Assembly: GCA_045638685.1 (NCBI GenBank)
Contig: JAZUBT010000026.1
Coordinates: 1-64,000 of the forward strand
DNA: 64,000 nucleotides
Direction of reading: 5' to 3'
Source of the DNA: SIG673 sp045638685
GTDB taxonomy: Bacteria; Bacillota; Clostridia; Oscillospirales; CAG-272
The notes beneath the pieces are model-generated. The model had not been told where the DNA came from and ran no database searches. It saw nothing but the letters and a program-made list of their open reading frames with translations. Shown here piece after piece: positions 7,999 to 15,710 of the stretch. Position 1 is the stretch's first letter. Every line of letters starts with the position of its first letter. Made by a program: the position numbers and the translations under genes.

Positions 7999-9960
7999 TC
8001 AAATTTTTATATCGTCTGAGCCTTCGGCAGTAAAGTATGCGGCCGAGAGTCTCGGCAGTCTCAGACATGCCGTTTGGTTTTCAAAAACGAGGTCGGCGGG
8101 AATTTCTCCGTTCCCTCCGAGCAGCTTGTCCTCGGTAAAGAAAACGCATTTCCAAACGAGTGGTGTTTTTTTAGGTTCCTTTGAGTTAACCTTTTTTTCC
8201 GTAAAATCGGGAATTGTAAAATAGTAGTTATCTACGTCGGCGCCGGAGAAGTTAAAAAGACAAAGGAGTCTTTCGCCGTTTTTACCTATACGCTCGTAGC
8301 CGAGAAGATTTTTTTCCGCCTCGTCCGCGATAACCCAACGGAAGCCGTCCCACGAAAAATCGTCGTACCAAAGCGGCTCGGATTGCAGATAGAAGTGATT
8401 TAGCGCCGCCGTGTATTTTTGCAAATTTCTGTGAGTTTCATAGTCAAGCATAAACCATTCAAGCTGATTTTCATAGTCCCATTCCCTGAACTGACCGTAT
8501 TCACTGCCCATAAACATAAGCTTTTTGCCGGGATGAGCCATAAGGTGAGCCATAAAGAGACGAAATCCTCTGAATTTATCCTCGTATGAGCCGTGCATTT
8601 TGTCGATAAGAGAGAGCTTGCCGTGGACAACCTCGTCGTGTGAAACGGGAAGAATAAAGTTTTCGTTAAAGGAATACATCATTGAAAAATTAAGCTTTGA
8701 ATGATGGTATTTTCTGAAAAACGGATCTACCTCTACGTAGGAATACATATCGTTTGCAAATCCCATATTCCATTTAAAGTTAAAGCCAAGTCCACCTTCC
8801 GAAACGGGAGCTGTTATTTTCTGCCAATCGGTTGATTCCTCGGCAATCATCAAAACGTCGGGGTGTCTTGCAAAAATCTCGGTATTAAGCTTTTGGAAGA
8901 AGGCTATCGCCTCAAGATTTTTGTTGTCTCCGTAGCTGTTCGGTACCCATTCGCCCGGATTTTTGTCGTAGTCGAGATAAAGCATTGAGGCCACCGCGTC
9001 AACGCGCAGACCGTCAATATGATATTTTTCAAGCCAGAAAAGAGCGCTTGAAATAAGGAAGCATTGAACCTCGTTTCTCGCCACGTCAAAATATCTCGTT
9101 CCCCAGCCCTTGTTTTCAATTCTGTCATTACCCTGATATTCATAAAGGCGAGTGCCGTCAAACTCATAAAGTCCGTGCTCGTCCTTAGGAAAGTGAGCGG
9201 GAACCCAGTCGAGTATAACTCCGATGCCGTTTTTATGAAGGGTATCGACAAAATACATAAGATCCTCGGGAGAGCCGAAGCGGGAGGTCGGCGCGAAATA
9301 CGAGCAGACCTGATACCCCCACGACGCATCGTAAGGATACTCGGTTATCGGCATAAGCTCTACGTGCGTGTATCCCATCATTTTTACGTATGGAACAAGC
9401 TCGTCCGCTATCTCGCGGTAGTTAAGATAAGCATCTCCGCTTACGTTACTGCGCCCGTCTCTCGTTTTCCAGGATGCAAGGTGAACCTCGTAAATATTTA
9501 TCGGAGAGGCGTACTTTTCGGTTTCAGTAACCTTTATCGTCTTTTTTCTGTGAGTAAACCATTTTGCGTCTCCCCATTTGTAAGAGGGAAGCCTTGTTAC
9601 CACGGAAGCCGTTTTATCAAGTGTTTCAGAGGATAGCGCATAAGGATCCGCCTTTAAAACGGTTTTGCCGTTATGTGTTACGGCAAATTTATATGCGGAG
9701 CCCTCGCGCAGCAGCTCTTTTCCTACCGAAATTTCGAAAATACCCATTTCGGTTTTTCTTTTCATTTTATGGGACTCGGTATTCCAGCCGTTAAAGTCTC
9801 CGACAAGAGCGACGGAGGAAGCGTTTGGAGCCCACACTCTTGCCACAACCCTGTTACCTATAAAATGAAGTCCGAGATATTTGTACGCGAAATAATTTGT
9901 GCCCTGATGAAAGAGGAACGCAGGCAGATTGTTTTCATTTTTGGAAGCCAAATATTTCAC
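7999..9960 (-). CDS. glgB: 1,4-alpha-glucan branching enzyme
   Basis: 653-aa GH13 branching enzyme with an N-terminal CBM48-type domain (VVARVWAPNASSVALVGDFN). Catalytic residues are D321 in GLRVDAV, E374 in IAEES and the Asp of PVSHDEVVHG near 442. The 53-residue D-E spacing matches the family. The start codon is GTG at 9960, with AAAGGA just upstream. This is the first gene of the glg operon; a sigma-A promoter lies at 10007-10035. The leader between promoter and start contains heptad repeats that run into the ribosome-binding site. Confidence 0.97.
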   Translation of the reverse strand: MKYLASKNENNLPAFLFHQGTNYFAYKYLGLHFIGNRVVARVWAPNASSVALVGDFNGWNTESHKMKRKTEMGIFEISVGKELLREGSAYKFAVTHNGKTVLKADPYALSSETLDKTASVVTRLPSYKWGDAKWFTHRKKTIKVTETEKYASPINIYEVHLASWKTRDGRSNVSGDAYLNYREIADELVPYVKMMGYTHVELMPITEYPYDASWGYQVCSYFAPTSRFGSPEDLMYFVDTLHKNGIGVILDWVPAHFPKDEHGLYEFDGTRLYEYQGNDRIENKGWGTRYFDVARNEVQCFLISSALFWLEKYHIDGLRVDAVASMLYLDYDKNPGEWVPNSYGDNKNLEAIAFFQKLNTEIFARHPDVLMIAEESTDWQKITAPVSEGGLGFNFKWNMGFANDMYSYVEVDPFFRKYHHSKLNFSMMYSFNENFILPVSHDEVVHGKLSLIDKMHGSYEDKFRGFRLFMAHLMAHPGKKLMFMGSEYGQFREWDYENQLEWFMLDYETHRNLQKYTAALNHFYLQSEPLWYDDFSWDGFRWVIADEAEKNLLGYERIGKNGERLLCLFNFSGADVDNYYFTIPDFTEKKVNSKEPKKTPLVWKCVFFTEDKLLGGNGEIPADLVFENQTACLRLPRLSAAYFTAEGSDDIKI

Positions 9961-9964
9961 CGTC

Positions 9965-9992
9965 CTTTAACCTTTTAATCTTTAATTAATAA
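9965..9992. repeat. 7-bp phased repeat in the glgB leader
   Basis: On the plus strand this reads CTTTAAC, CTTTTAA, TCTTTAA, TTAATAA. On the transcribed (minus) strand it is an A-rich heptad series ending beside the glgB ribosome-binding site. Confidence 0.55.
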
Positions 9993-10006
9993 TACTAACT
10001 ATATTC

Positions 10007-10035
10007 ATTATATTACTGATATAATATAAAATCAA
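10007..10035 (-). promoter_or_regulatory. Sigma-A promoter of the glg operon
   Basis: On the minus strand, -35 TTGATT, a 17-bp spacer and -10 TATAAT, about 45 bp upstream of the glgB GTG. The -10 hexamer is perfect. Confidence 0.75.
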
Positions 10036-10139
10036 GGATTTTTTGTAAATATTAAACTTTAATTAAAAAAAATCCGGTTTTTTGTTAGTAATGAATTAAA
10101 ATTCGCGATTTTTTATTCTTTTTCAACATAAATATCGGA

Positions 10140-10442
10140 CTATTTTAATGTATTTTTGTTACTTTTTCCGTTTTTTAAGTTTTCATAGCGTAGCTTCGTC
10201 GCGTTTCCGCCGCGCAGATGCCTTTCCGCTTTGTTTTTTAAAAGCACCTCGCCTACCTCTCCGCATAGAGATGGATTTTTTCTCCTTAGCCGTTCCGTTA
10301 CGTCCTTATGAACCGTGGATTTTGATATTCCGTAATATGCGGCGGTGTCTCTTACAGTAGCGTTGTTTTCTATTATGTATCTTGCGAAAAGCTCACAGCG
10401 CTCGTCAACCGTAAAAAATTTATCCCGTAAAAAAATCTGCAT
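10140..10442 (-). CDS. spoIIID: Stage III sporulation transcriptional regulator SpoIIID
   Basis: 100-aa DNA-binding protein, close to the roughly 90 aa of characterised SpoIIID proteins. The helix-turn-helix is in the motif TVRDTAAYYGISKSTVHKDV, followed by a basic C-terminal tail (about 50 residues, rich in Lys/Arg) that in the known protein contacts DNA. SpoIIID acts in the mother cell together with sigma-E. A GGGG site lies upstream of the ATG. It is a single gene between the glg operon and groESL, and its presence is strong evidence that the organism sporulates. Confidence 0.93.
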   Translation of the reverse strand: MQIFLRDKFFTVDERCELFARYIIENNATVRDTAAYYGISKSTVHKDVTERLRRKNPSLCGEVGEVLLKNKAERHLRGGNATKLRYENLKNGKSNKNTLK

Positions 10443-10545
10443 AAATATTACCCCGTAAATTCCCCCCGTATTATTTATACGTCTTTTTTTAATTTCCGAT
10501 TTTTATTAATATATGCAGAAAATCTTTTTTTATGAAAGCAAAAAG

Positions 10546-10588
10546 AAAAGGACTCTTAAATACCGTTAAAGGCATTAAAAGTCCTTTT
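10546..10588 (-). terminator. Probable groEL terminator
   Basis: Nine-bp stem AAAAGGACT/AGTCCTTTT with a large internal loop, followed on the minus strand by a T-rich stretch. Just downstream of groEL. Confidence 0.5.
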
Positions 10589-10667
10589 ATAATTTAAATT
10601 TTAAAAGCTTTGCATAACGTCTTTATAAGCGTTACCGTTACTTATTTTAAAAATATTTTGATAGGAA

Positions 10668-12308
10668 TTAATACATTCCGCCCATTCCGCCCATATCACC
10701 TGCGGGCGCTGCGGGAGCCTTAGGCTCCTTCTTATCCGCGACAAGCGCCTCGGTCGTAAGAACAACGGAAGCTATCGAAGCGGCATTTTGGAGCGCGGAA
10801 CGGGAAACCTTGGTAGGATCTACTATTCCGGCCTCCATCATATCGGTATAAACCTCTTTTGCTGCGTCAAAGCCATAGCCTATCTTGCGGCTTCTCATAA
10901 CCTTGTCAACTATTACAGAGCCTTCAAAGCCTGCGTTTTCTGCTATCTGACGAACGGGAGCCTCAAGAGCTGTCGCAACTATCTGAACGCCGACCTTTTC
11001 GTCGCCGTCAACGGTTTCGAGAAGCTTCTTAACGGGAGCTATAACGTTAAGGAAGGATCCCCCGCCGCCTGTAACGATCCCCTCTTCAACAGCCGCTCTG
11101 GTTGCGTTAAGAGCGTCCTCGATGCGGAGTTTCTTTTCCTTCATTTCCGTTTCGGTAGCGGCGCCAACCTTTATAACGGCAACTCCGCCGGAAAGCTTGG
11201 CAAGTCTTTCCTGCAGCTTTTCTCTGTCGAAATCGGAGGTGGTGGTTTCGATAGCACCCTTAATCTGACCTATTCTGTTCTTTATCTCGCCGGTATCGCC
11301 CGCGCCGCCTACGATTATTGTGTTCTCCTTGGAGATCTTAACCTGTCTTGCGCGTCCGAGCATCTGAATATTGGTAGTCTTAAGGTCAAGACCGAGGTCG
11401 TCGGAAATAACCTCTCCGCCGGTGAGTATTGCGATGTCGCGGAGCATTTCCTTTCTGCGGTCGCCAAAGCCGGGAGCCTTAACCGCAACGGCGGTGAATA
11501 CGCCCTTAAGCTTGTTAAGGATAAGCGTGGTAAGAGCCTCACCCTCAACGTCCTCGGCAATGATAACCAGCTTGTGGCTCATTCCCGACTGAATCATTCC
11601 CTCGAGAAGGGGAAGAAGATCCTGAATGTTGGAGATTTTCTTTTCGGTAATAAGAAGCATAGCGTCGTCGATAATTGCTTCCATTTTGTCTGTGTCGGTT
11701 ACCATATAGGGGGAGATGTAGCCTCTGTCAAACTGCATACCCTCAACAACCTCGCAGTAGGTCTCTGCGGACTTGGATTCCTCAACGGTGATAACGCCGT
11801 CGGCGGTTACCTTCTTCATAGCGTCAGCTATAAGGTTACCTATAACCTCGTCGCCTGCGGAAATGGTACCTACTCTTGCAATGTCATCGGGACCGCTAAC
11901 CTTTTTGGAGTTAGCCTTGAGAGCCTCAACAGCGCAGTCAACAGCCTTTTGGATACCCTTGCGGATTACCATAGGGTTTGCGCCCGCGGTTACGTTTTTC
12001 ATACCGGCGCGAATAAATGCCTGAGCGAGAAGGGTAGCGGTTGTCGTACCGTCGCCCGCCGCGTCGTTAGTCTTTGTAGCAACCTCTTTTACAAGCTGAG
12101 CGCCCATGTTTTCCATCGGATCGTCAAGCTCGATTTCCTTTGCTATCGAAACTCCGTCGTTGGTGATAAGGGGAGAGCCGTATTTTTTGTCAAGAACGAC
12201 GTTTCTTCCCTTGGGACCGAGAGTGATTTTTACCGTATCTGCAAGCTTATCAACGCCTCTTAAAAGAGCGTTTCTTGCGTCTATTCCGTATATAATATCC
12301 TTTGCCAT
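10668..12308 (-). CDS. groL: 60-kDa chaperonin GroEL
   Basis: 546-aa group I chaperonin. It folds proteins in the cytoplasm as a double ring with GroES. Motifs include LGPKGRNVVLDKKYG, VGDGTTTATLL-like NDAAGDGTTTATLL and the C-terminal Gly/Met repeat ending GGMGGMY. It is 50 bp downstream of groES in the same operon and should be heat-shock regulated through the CIRCE element at 12673-12699. Confidence 0.99.
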   Translation of the reverse strand: MAKDIIYGIDARNALLRGVDKLADTVKITLGPKGRNVVLDKKYGSPLITNDGVSIAKEIELDDPMENMGAQLVKEVATKTNDAAGDGTTTATLLAQAFIRAGMKNVTAGANPMVIRKGIQKAVDCAVEALKANSKKVSGPDDIARVGTISAGDEVIGNLIADAMKKVTADGVITVEESKSAETYCEVVEGMQFDRGYISPYMVTDTDKMEAIIDDAMLLITEKKISNIQDLLPLLEGMIQSGMSHKLVIIAEDVEGEALTTLILNKLKGVFTAVAVKAPGFGDRRKEMLRDIAILTGGEVISDDLGLDLKTTNIQMLGRARQVKISKENTIIVGGAGDTGEIKNRIGQIKGAIETTTSDFDREKLQERLAKLSGGVAVIKVGAATETEMKEKKLRIEDALNATRAAVEEGIVTGGGGSFLNVIAPVKKLLETVDGDEKVGVQIVATALEAPVRQIAENAGFEGSVIVDKVMRSRKIGYGFDAAKEVYTDMMEAGIVDPTKVSRSALQNAASIASVVLTTEALVADKKEPKAPAAPAGDMGGMGGMY

Positions 12309-12361
12309 TGTAGATAATTCCTTTCTCTGTACTGGTTATAAATTATATGTCGTTTTTCGCT

Positions 12362-12646
12362 TTATTCAACTATCGCGAGAATGTCGCTTTGCTTTACGAT
12401 AATGTATTCCTCGCCGTCGCATTTTACTTCGGTTCCGGAATATTTGCCGGTTAAAACCTTGTCTCCTACCTTAACGGTCATAGCGGTTTCCTTGCCGTCA
12501 ACCATTCCGCCGGGACCTACCGCGACAACAACGGCTACCTGCGGCTTTTCCTTCGCGTTTCCCGCAAGAATTATTCCGCTTTTGGTTGTTTCCTCAGCCT
12601 CGGTCATTTTTATTACAACTCTGTCTGCAAGTGGTTTGATTGTCAT
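12362..12646 (-). CDS. groS: 10-kDa co-chaperonin GroES
   Basis: 94-aa co-chaperonin starting MTIKPLADRVVIK. The frame is open further upstream, but the ATG at 12646 has a perfect GGAGG site and gives the canonical N-terminus; the upstream codons lie inside the CIRCE operator. The flexible mobile loop and GDKVLTGKYSGTEV core are intact. First gene of the groES-groEL operon. Confidence 0.98.
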   Translation of the reverse strand: MTIKPLADRVVIKMTEAEETTKSGIILAGNAKEKPQVAVVVAVGPGGMVDGKETAMTVKVGDKVLTGKYSGTEVKCDGEEYIIVKQSDILAIVE

Positions 12647-12672
12647 TTCAGTTTCCTCCAAGTTAAATCTTT

Positions 12673-12699
12673 TTAGCACTCATTGGGTTTAAGTGCTAA
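12673..12699 (-). promoter_or_regulatory. CIRCE operator (HrcA-binding inverted repeat)
   Basis: Inverted repeat TTAGCACTC, nine-base spacer, AAGTGCTAA. It differs from the CIRCE consensus at one position (A for G in GAGTGCTAA). It sits just downstream of the predicted groES transcription start, the usual place for HrcA repression. Confidence 0.95.
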
Positions 12700-12709
12700 C
12701 GCTATAATT

Positions 12710-12737
12710 ATTTTACTCACATTTGGGAAAAATGCAA
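12710..12737 (-). promoter_or_regulatory. groES-groEL promoter
   Basis: Minus-strand -35 TTGCAT, 16-bp spacer, -10 TAAAAT, immediately upstream of the CIRCE element. Confidence 0.65.
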
Positions 12738-12854
12738 GTGCTTTTGGATATTTTTCACATTTATTTAACAAATAACAGGCGCGCGTCTAATGAAACGCGC
12801 GTTTTCCCGTCGAAAAGGGGAGAAAACCGCTGTGATGTAACAATATATTAAATG

Positions 12855-12924
12855 TTAAAAACTGAAAATTGAAAGTGGGAAATTAAAAACGTAAGGTTGG
12901 AAGCGGAAGGGTGGAAGTGGGAAT
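12855..12924. repeat. 7-bp phased tandem repeat, 10 units
   Basis: Ten contiguous heptamers in strict 7-bp register. They begin TTAAAAA, CTGAAAA, TTGAAAG, TGGGAAA, TTAAAAA and end with TTGGAAG, CGGAAGG, GTGGAAG, TGGGAAT. The consensus drifts from TTGAAAA to nnGGAAG along the array. Confidence 0.8.
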
Positions 12925-13053
12925 AGGATAGTTGGGTTTATGTAAATGCGGAAAATTTTATTCATTGCTTTTACAGACGGGTGTGATTATGTAAACAAGG
13001 GGCAAAAAAACATCCTGACGAGAGTGTTGTTTTGTTTTAAATTTGGTGAAAAA

Positions 13054-13085
13054 AACGGTGCAAGGCGTTAAAACGCTTTGCACCG
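13054..13085 (-). terminator. Rho-independent terminator of ftsZ
   Basis: Stem GGTGCAAAGCG/CGCCTTGCACC with one mismatch; on the minus strand it is followed by a run of seven T. Confidence 0.85.
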
Positions 13086-13095
13086 CTTAGGTTTA

Positions 13096-14592
13096 TTATT
13101 TTTCGTTTCTTTTTGTCGCTATGTCCTGAATAAGCTTAAATTCCTCGTCTCTGAAAAGAGGATCGGTTTTTCCTTCAAAGCTCGGAATGCCAAAACCGCT
13201 GTCAAACGGCTTCGGAGCTAAAAAGTCATTCGTTCTTTGTCCTGCAAACTCGTTCTGTCTCTGTGCAGAAAAATCATTCTGCTTTACGTCGTCAAAGGTT
13301 ATCTGGGGGCTTGTCTCTGTCAAGGCAGATTCGGATTTTTCCGCTTCGTCATTTGCAGTACCTAAGGCGGAGTTTTCCGCGTTGGACGCCGCTTCTCTGA
13401 GACCGCCGCTCTTTGTGGCAATAACGGTTATTTCGATGTTATCGCCCATATTGGAGTCAAACTTAAGTCCGAGAATTAAGTTAACGTTCGGTGCGGCTTC
13501 TTTTCTTATTTTATTTGTAGCCTCGGTAATGGCGCTCAGCGCAACCTTTTCGCTGGAGATAATGCTGATTATCATTCCGTCGGCGTCTTTTATAGAGGTT
13601 TCAAGGAGAGGGCTGTTTATCGCCTGCTCTGCGGCAAGCATAGCCTTGTTGTCTCCGGAAGCAATACCGACGCCTATGTGAGCGTCTCCGGAGTTTTTGA
13701 GAATAGTGGTAAGGTCGGCAAAGTCGAGGTTGATGTAGCTGTCCTCGTTGATAAGTCGGCAGATGCTCTGTACACCTTTTATAAGGATTTCGTCCGCCGC
13801 TTCAAATGCCTCGGAAATCTGAAGCTCCTTGCCCGAAATGGTGTTAAGACGCTCGTTAGGAACAACTATAAGCGCGTCAACGCACTTGCGGAGCTTTTCT
13901 ATTCCGTCCTCTGCGGTAGCCATACGGGACTCACCCTCGCATTCAAAGGGTTTGGTAACAACCGCAACGGTAAGGATACCCATATCCTTTGCAACCTTTG
14001 CAATTACGGGGGAAGCGCCGGTTCCGGTTCCGCCGCCCATACCTGCGGTAATATAAAGCATATCAACGCCTTCAAGGTTACGCTTTATGTACTCAATGGA
14101 TTCCTCGGCGGCTTTTCTTCCGCTTTCGGGATTTGCGCCGGCGCCGTGGCCTCTGGTGGTGTGCTTTCCTATCGCGATTTTCGACTCAATGGGAGAGGCG
14201 CGAAGTACCCTTATATCGGTGTTTACAGCTACCAGTGTAGCGCTCTTTTCACCGTTTGCGTGCATACGGTTTACTGCGTTGTTTCCGCCTCCGCCGACAC
14301 CGAACACCTTGATATTTACGCGCTGCGAAACCGAGTCGAGGTCGTCATCATCGTCCCAACCCTCGATAAATCCGCTGTCGCGAACAGGTGTGTAAATTGG
14401 AGTGTTTACCGCATACGTCTGCTGAGAGACGGGAGACGCTTCGGTGTTATTCTGAGCGGGGGAATTATTTATCTCGCTGTTTTGCTGAGCGGAATTTGTC
14501 AAAGTCTGCGTAGGCGCTGACGGAGCCTGCGTAGGGGTGGACGAAATCTGTCCGTTATTTGAAAAAAAGCTGTTATTATTGAACTCAAACAT
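13096..14592 (-). CDS. ftsZ: Cell division GTPase FtsZ with long N- and C-terminal extensions
   Basis: 498 aa, against about 350-400 aa in most bacteria. The tubulin-like core starts near residue 92 (NIKVFGVGGGGNNAVNRM). The GTP-binding signature GGGTGTG is at 186-192, and the T7 catalytic loop NLDFAD is intact, so it should polymerise and hydrolyse GTP. Residues 1-90 are an N/Q/S/T/P-rich, probably disordered extension ending in five Asp. The ATG at 14592 has a good AGAAAGGA site, and no other in-frame Met exists before the core, so the extension looks real. The C-terminal linker has three imperfect eight-residue repeats (QNDFSAQR, QNEFAGQR, TNDFLAPK). The usual basic-hydrophobic C-terminal peptide is not recognisable. 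Monocistronic, not in a dcw cluster; it may be a second FtsZ. Confidence 0.9.
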   Translation of the reverse strand: MFEFNNNSFFSNNGQISSTPTQAPSAPTQTLTNSAQQNSEINNSPAQNNTEASPVSQQTYAVNTPIYTPVRDSGFIEGWDDDDDLDSVSQRVNIKVFGVGGGGNNAVNRMHANGEKSATLVAVNTDIRVLRASPIESKIAIGKHTTRGHGAGANPESGRKAAEESIEYIKRNLEGVDMLYITAGMGGGTGTGASPVIAKVAKDMGILTVAVVTKPFECEGESRMATAEDGIEKLRKCVDALIVVPNERLNTISGKELQISEAFEAADEILIKGVQSICRLINEDSYINLDFADLTTILKNSGDAHIGVGIASGDNKAMLAAEQAINSPLLETSIKDADGMIISIISSEKVALSAITEATNKIRKEAAPNVNLILGLKFDSNMGDNIEITVIATKSGGLREAASNAENSALGTANDEAEKSESALTETSPQITFDDVKQNDFSAQRQNEFAGQRTNDFLAPKPFDSGFGIPSFEGKTDPLFRDEEFKLIQDIATKRNEK

Positions 14593-14655
14593 TTATATAT
14601 CCTTTCTGTCGCGCTTAGGCGATGCATAGAGAAAATTTTATTATAATTTAATATT

Positions 14656-14684
14656 ATCATACAATAAAAAATATCGCATTTCAA
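14656..14684 (-). promoter_or_regulatory. ftsZ promoter
   Basis: Minus-strand -35 TTGAAA, 17-bp spacer, -10 TATGAT, about 65 bp upstream of the ftsZ ATG. Confidence 0.7.
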
Positions 14685-14739
14685 GGGTATTTTATAAATA
14701 TTAATAAAAATTTCACATTTGCGGGTGCGGTGGACGGAG

Positions 14740-15417
14740 CTACGACAGCGCAATATAAGTCATTTCCACTCCCTTTTTGCCAAAAAACAGATTTTTCAAA
14801 ATAAAAAAATAGTCGGGCTTTACCGCAAGAAGATTAAGGGAGTACCATTTTACCGAGGTGAAGGAATCCTTGCAAAGAACGATAACCGGGTGGGAGTAAT
14901 CGGAAGCTTCCTCTGCCGCGATACGCAGAAAAAGAGGAGGCTTTTTGACGAAAATTTTTTCCGAGGACAGGTAAACCGTTATTTTTTCGGCGTTTTTCAG
15001 CCACGCGCTTACCGTTTTATGCCATAGAAAATATTTCATACCGCATACGATAACATAAATCAGCGCAATAACAAGAATAGCGGGCAAAAGAAGGAGCAGA
15101 GAAGTGGCGAAAAGCAGTAGCAGAGCGCTTTTTTCAAGCAAAGAAACAACGAGTGCCGCGGTGCGTATTATCGCTGAAATAAGCGTGTATTTTCTGATTT
15201 TTTTGTATATGGACGAGACGCCGTTCCAAAGCTCTCCGTTTTTTATTTTTCCAAAAATAAATCCAGCATAGGTCTTGGCTGTGAAATAATCGGCAGGTCG
15301 TATATCAGTAATATCATTTTTGTTCAATTTTCCAAATCCTCCGTTTACGGACGAAATAAAATTCTTGTTAAAAAGCAACCCGACACAGGCGTATTTTGTC
15401 GCACTTCGGTTTTTCAC
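14740..15417 (-). CDS. Hypothetical membrane protein
   Basis: 225-aa reading frame that I do not recognise. Two adjacent hydrophobic segments around residues 87-128 (rich in LLLLFATSLLLLLPAILV) predict a membrane hairpin. A mixed N-terminal domain and a beta-like C-terminal domain flank it. The only in-frame start at this position is a GTG at 15417, which lies within a 17-bp tandem repeat, so the true start may be internal. It is separated from ftsZ by the ftsZ promoter and is probably transcribed alone. Codon use resembles its neighbours. Confidence 0.55.
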   Translation of the reverse strand: MKNRSATKYACVGLLFNKNFISSVNGGFGKLNKNDITDIRPADYFTAKTYAGFIFGKIKNGELWNGVSSIYKKIRKYTLISAIIRTAALVVSLLEKSALLLLFATSLLLLLPAILVIALIYVIVCGMKYFLWHKTVSAWLKNAEKITVYLSSEKIFVKKPPLFLRIAAEEASDYSHPVIVLCKDSFTSVKWYSLNLLAVKPDYFFILKNLFFGKKGVEMTYIALS

Positions 15418-15512
15418 GCTGTGATTTCTTTTACGCTGTGATTTCTTTTACGCTGCGATTTCTTTAACGTCGCGGTTTCTTTCATGCAGTGATTTTTTAC
15501 GCCGCAGGTTTA
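15412..15512. repeat. 17-bp tandem repeat, 5-6 units
   Basis: Units TTTTACGCTGTGATTTC and variants start at 15412, 15429, 15446, 15463, 15480 and partly 15497, in exact 17-bp register with increasing divergence. The array covers the GTG of the unknown membrane protein and the gap before the topoisomerase promoter. Confidence 0.85.
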
Positions 15513-15540
15513 ATTTGTTGCCTTGCCTTCGCTAATTTAA

Positions 15541-15582
15541 TTTTCAACTTTAAGTTTTCTGTTTCAACCTTCCGTTTTCAGT
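15541..15582. repeat. 7-bp phased repeat, 6 units (reverse orientation)
   Basis: Plus-strand heptamers TTTTCAA, CTTTAAG, TTTTCTG, TTTCAAC, CTTCCGT, TTTCAGT. This is the reverse complement of the family seen at 1184 and 12855. Confidence 0.7.
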
Positions 15583-15622
15583 CTTGTAAATGTGGACAAG
15601 TTATTAATTTCCGGCTTGGTTC

Positions 15623-15651
15623 TTGACAAATTTTGAAAAAAGGTATAGAAT
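15623..15651 (+). promoter_or_regulatory. Promoter of the topoisomerase B gene
   Basis: Perfect -35 TTGACA, 17-bp spacer, -10 TAGAAT, about 60 bp before the ATG. Confidence 0.75.
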
Positions 15652-15710
15652 GAAATAAGAGTTCAAAAACTCGTCATATGTCATTACAAAATCAGGAAGG
15701 GTTAGTTTCA

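Larger units (their letters stand above)
12700..13053. other. Non-coding stretch between groES and ftsZ
   Basis: No credible gene was found here. It holds the groES promoter, a GC-rich hairpin (CGCGCGT 12780-12786 with ACGCGCG 12795-12801, followed by TTTT on the plus strand) of unclear purpose, and a long heptad repeat at 12855-12924. The rest is A/T-rich and unassigned. Confidence 0.6.

Noticed and set aside
10788..12263. 491-codon open frame on the plus strand opposite groEL
   Set aside because: It is the mirror of groEL in the antisense frame. The product has no recognisable domain, and the minus-strand gene is unmistakable.
12779..12806. GC-rich hairpin between groES and ftsZ as a terminator
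   Set aside because: It points to the plus strand, where no upstream gene exists, and has only four T. Kept only as an unassigned structure.
13678..14520. 280-codon plus-strand frame opposite ftsZ
   Set aside because: Antisense of the conserved GTPase core; no ribosome site or promoter.
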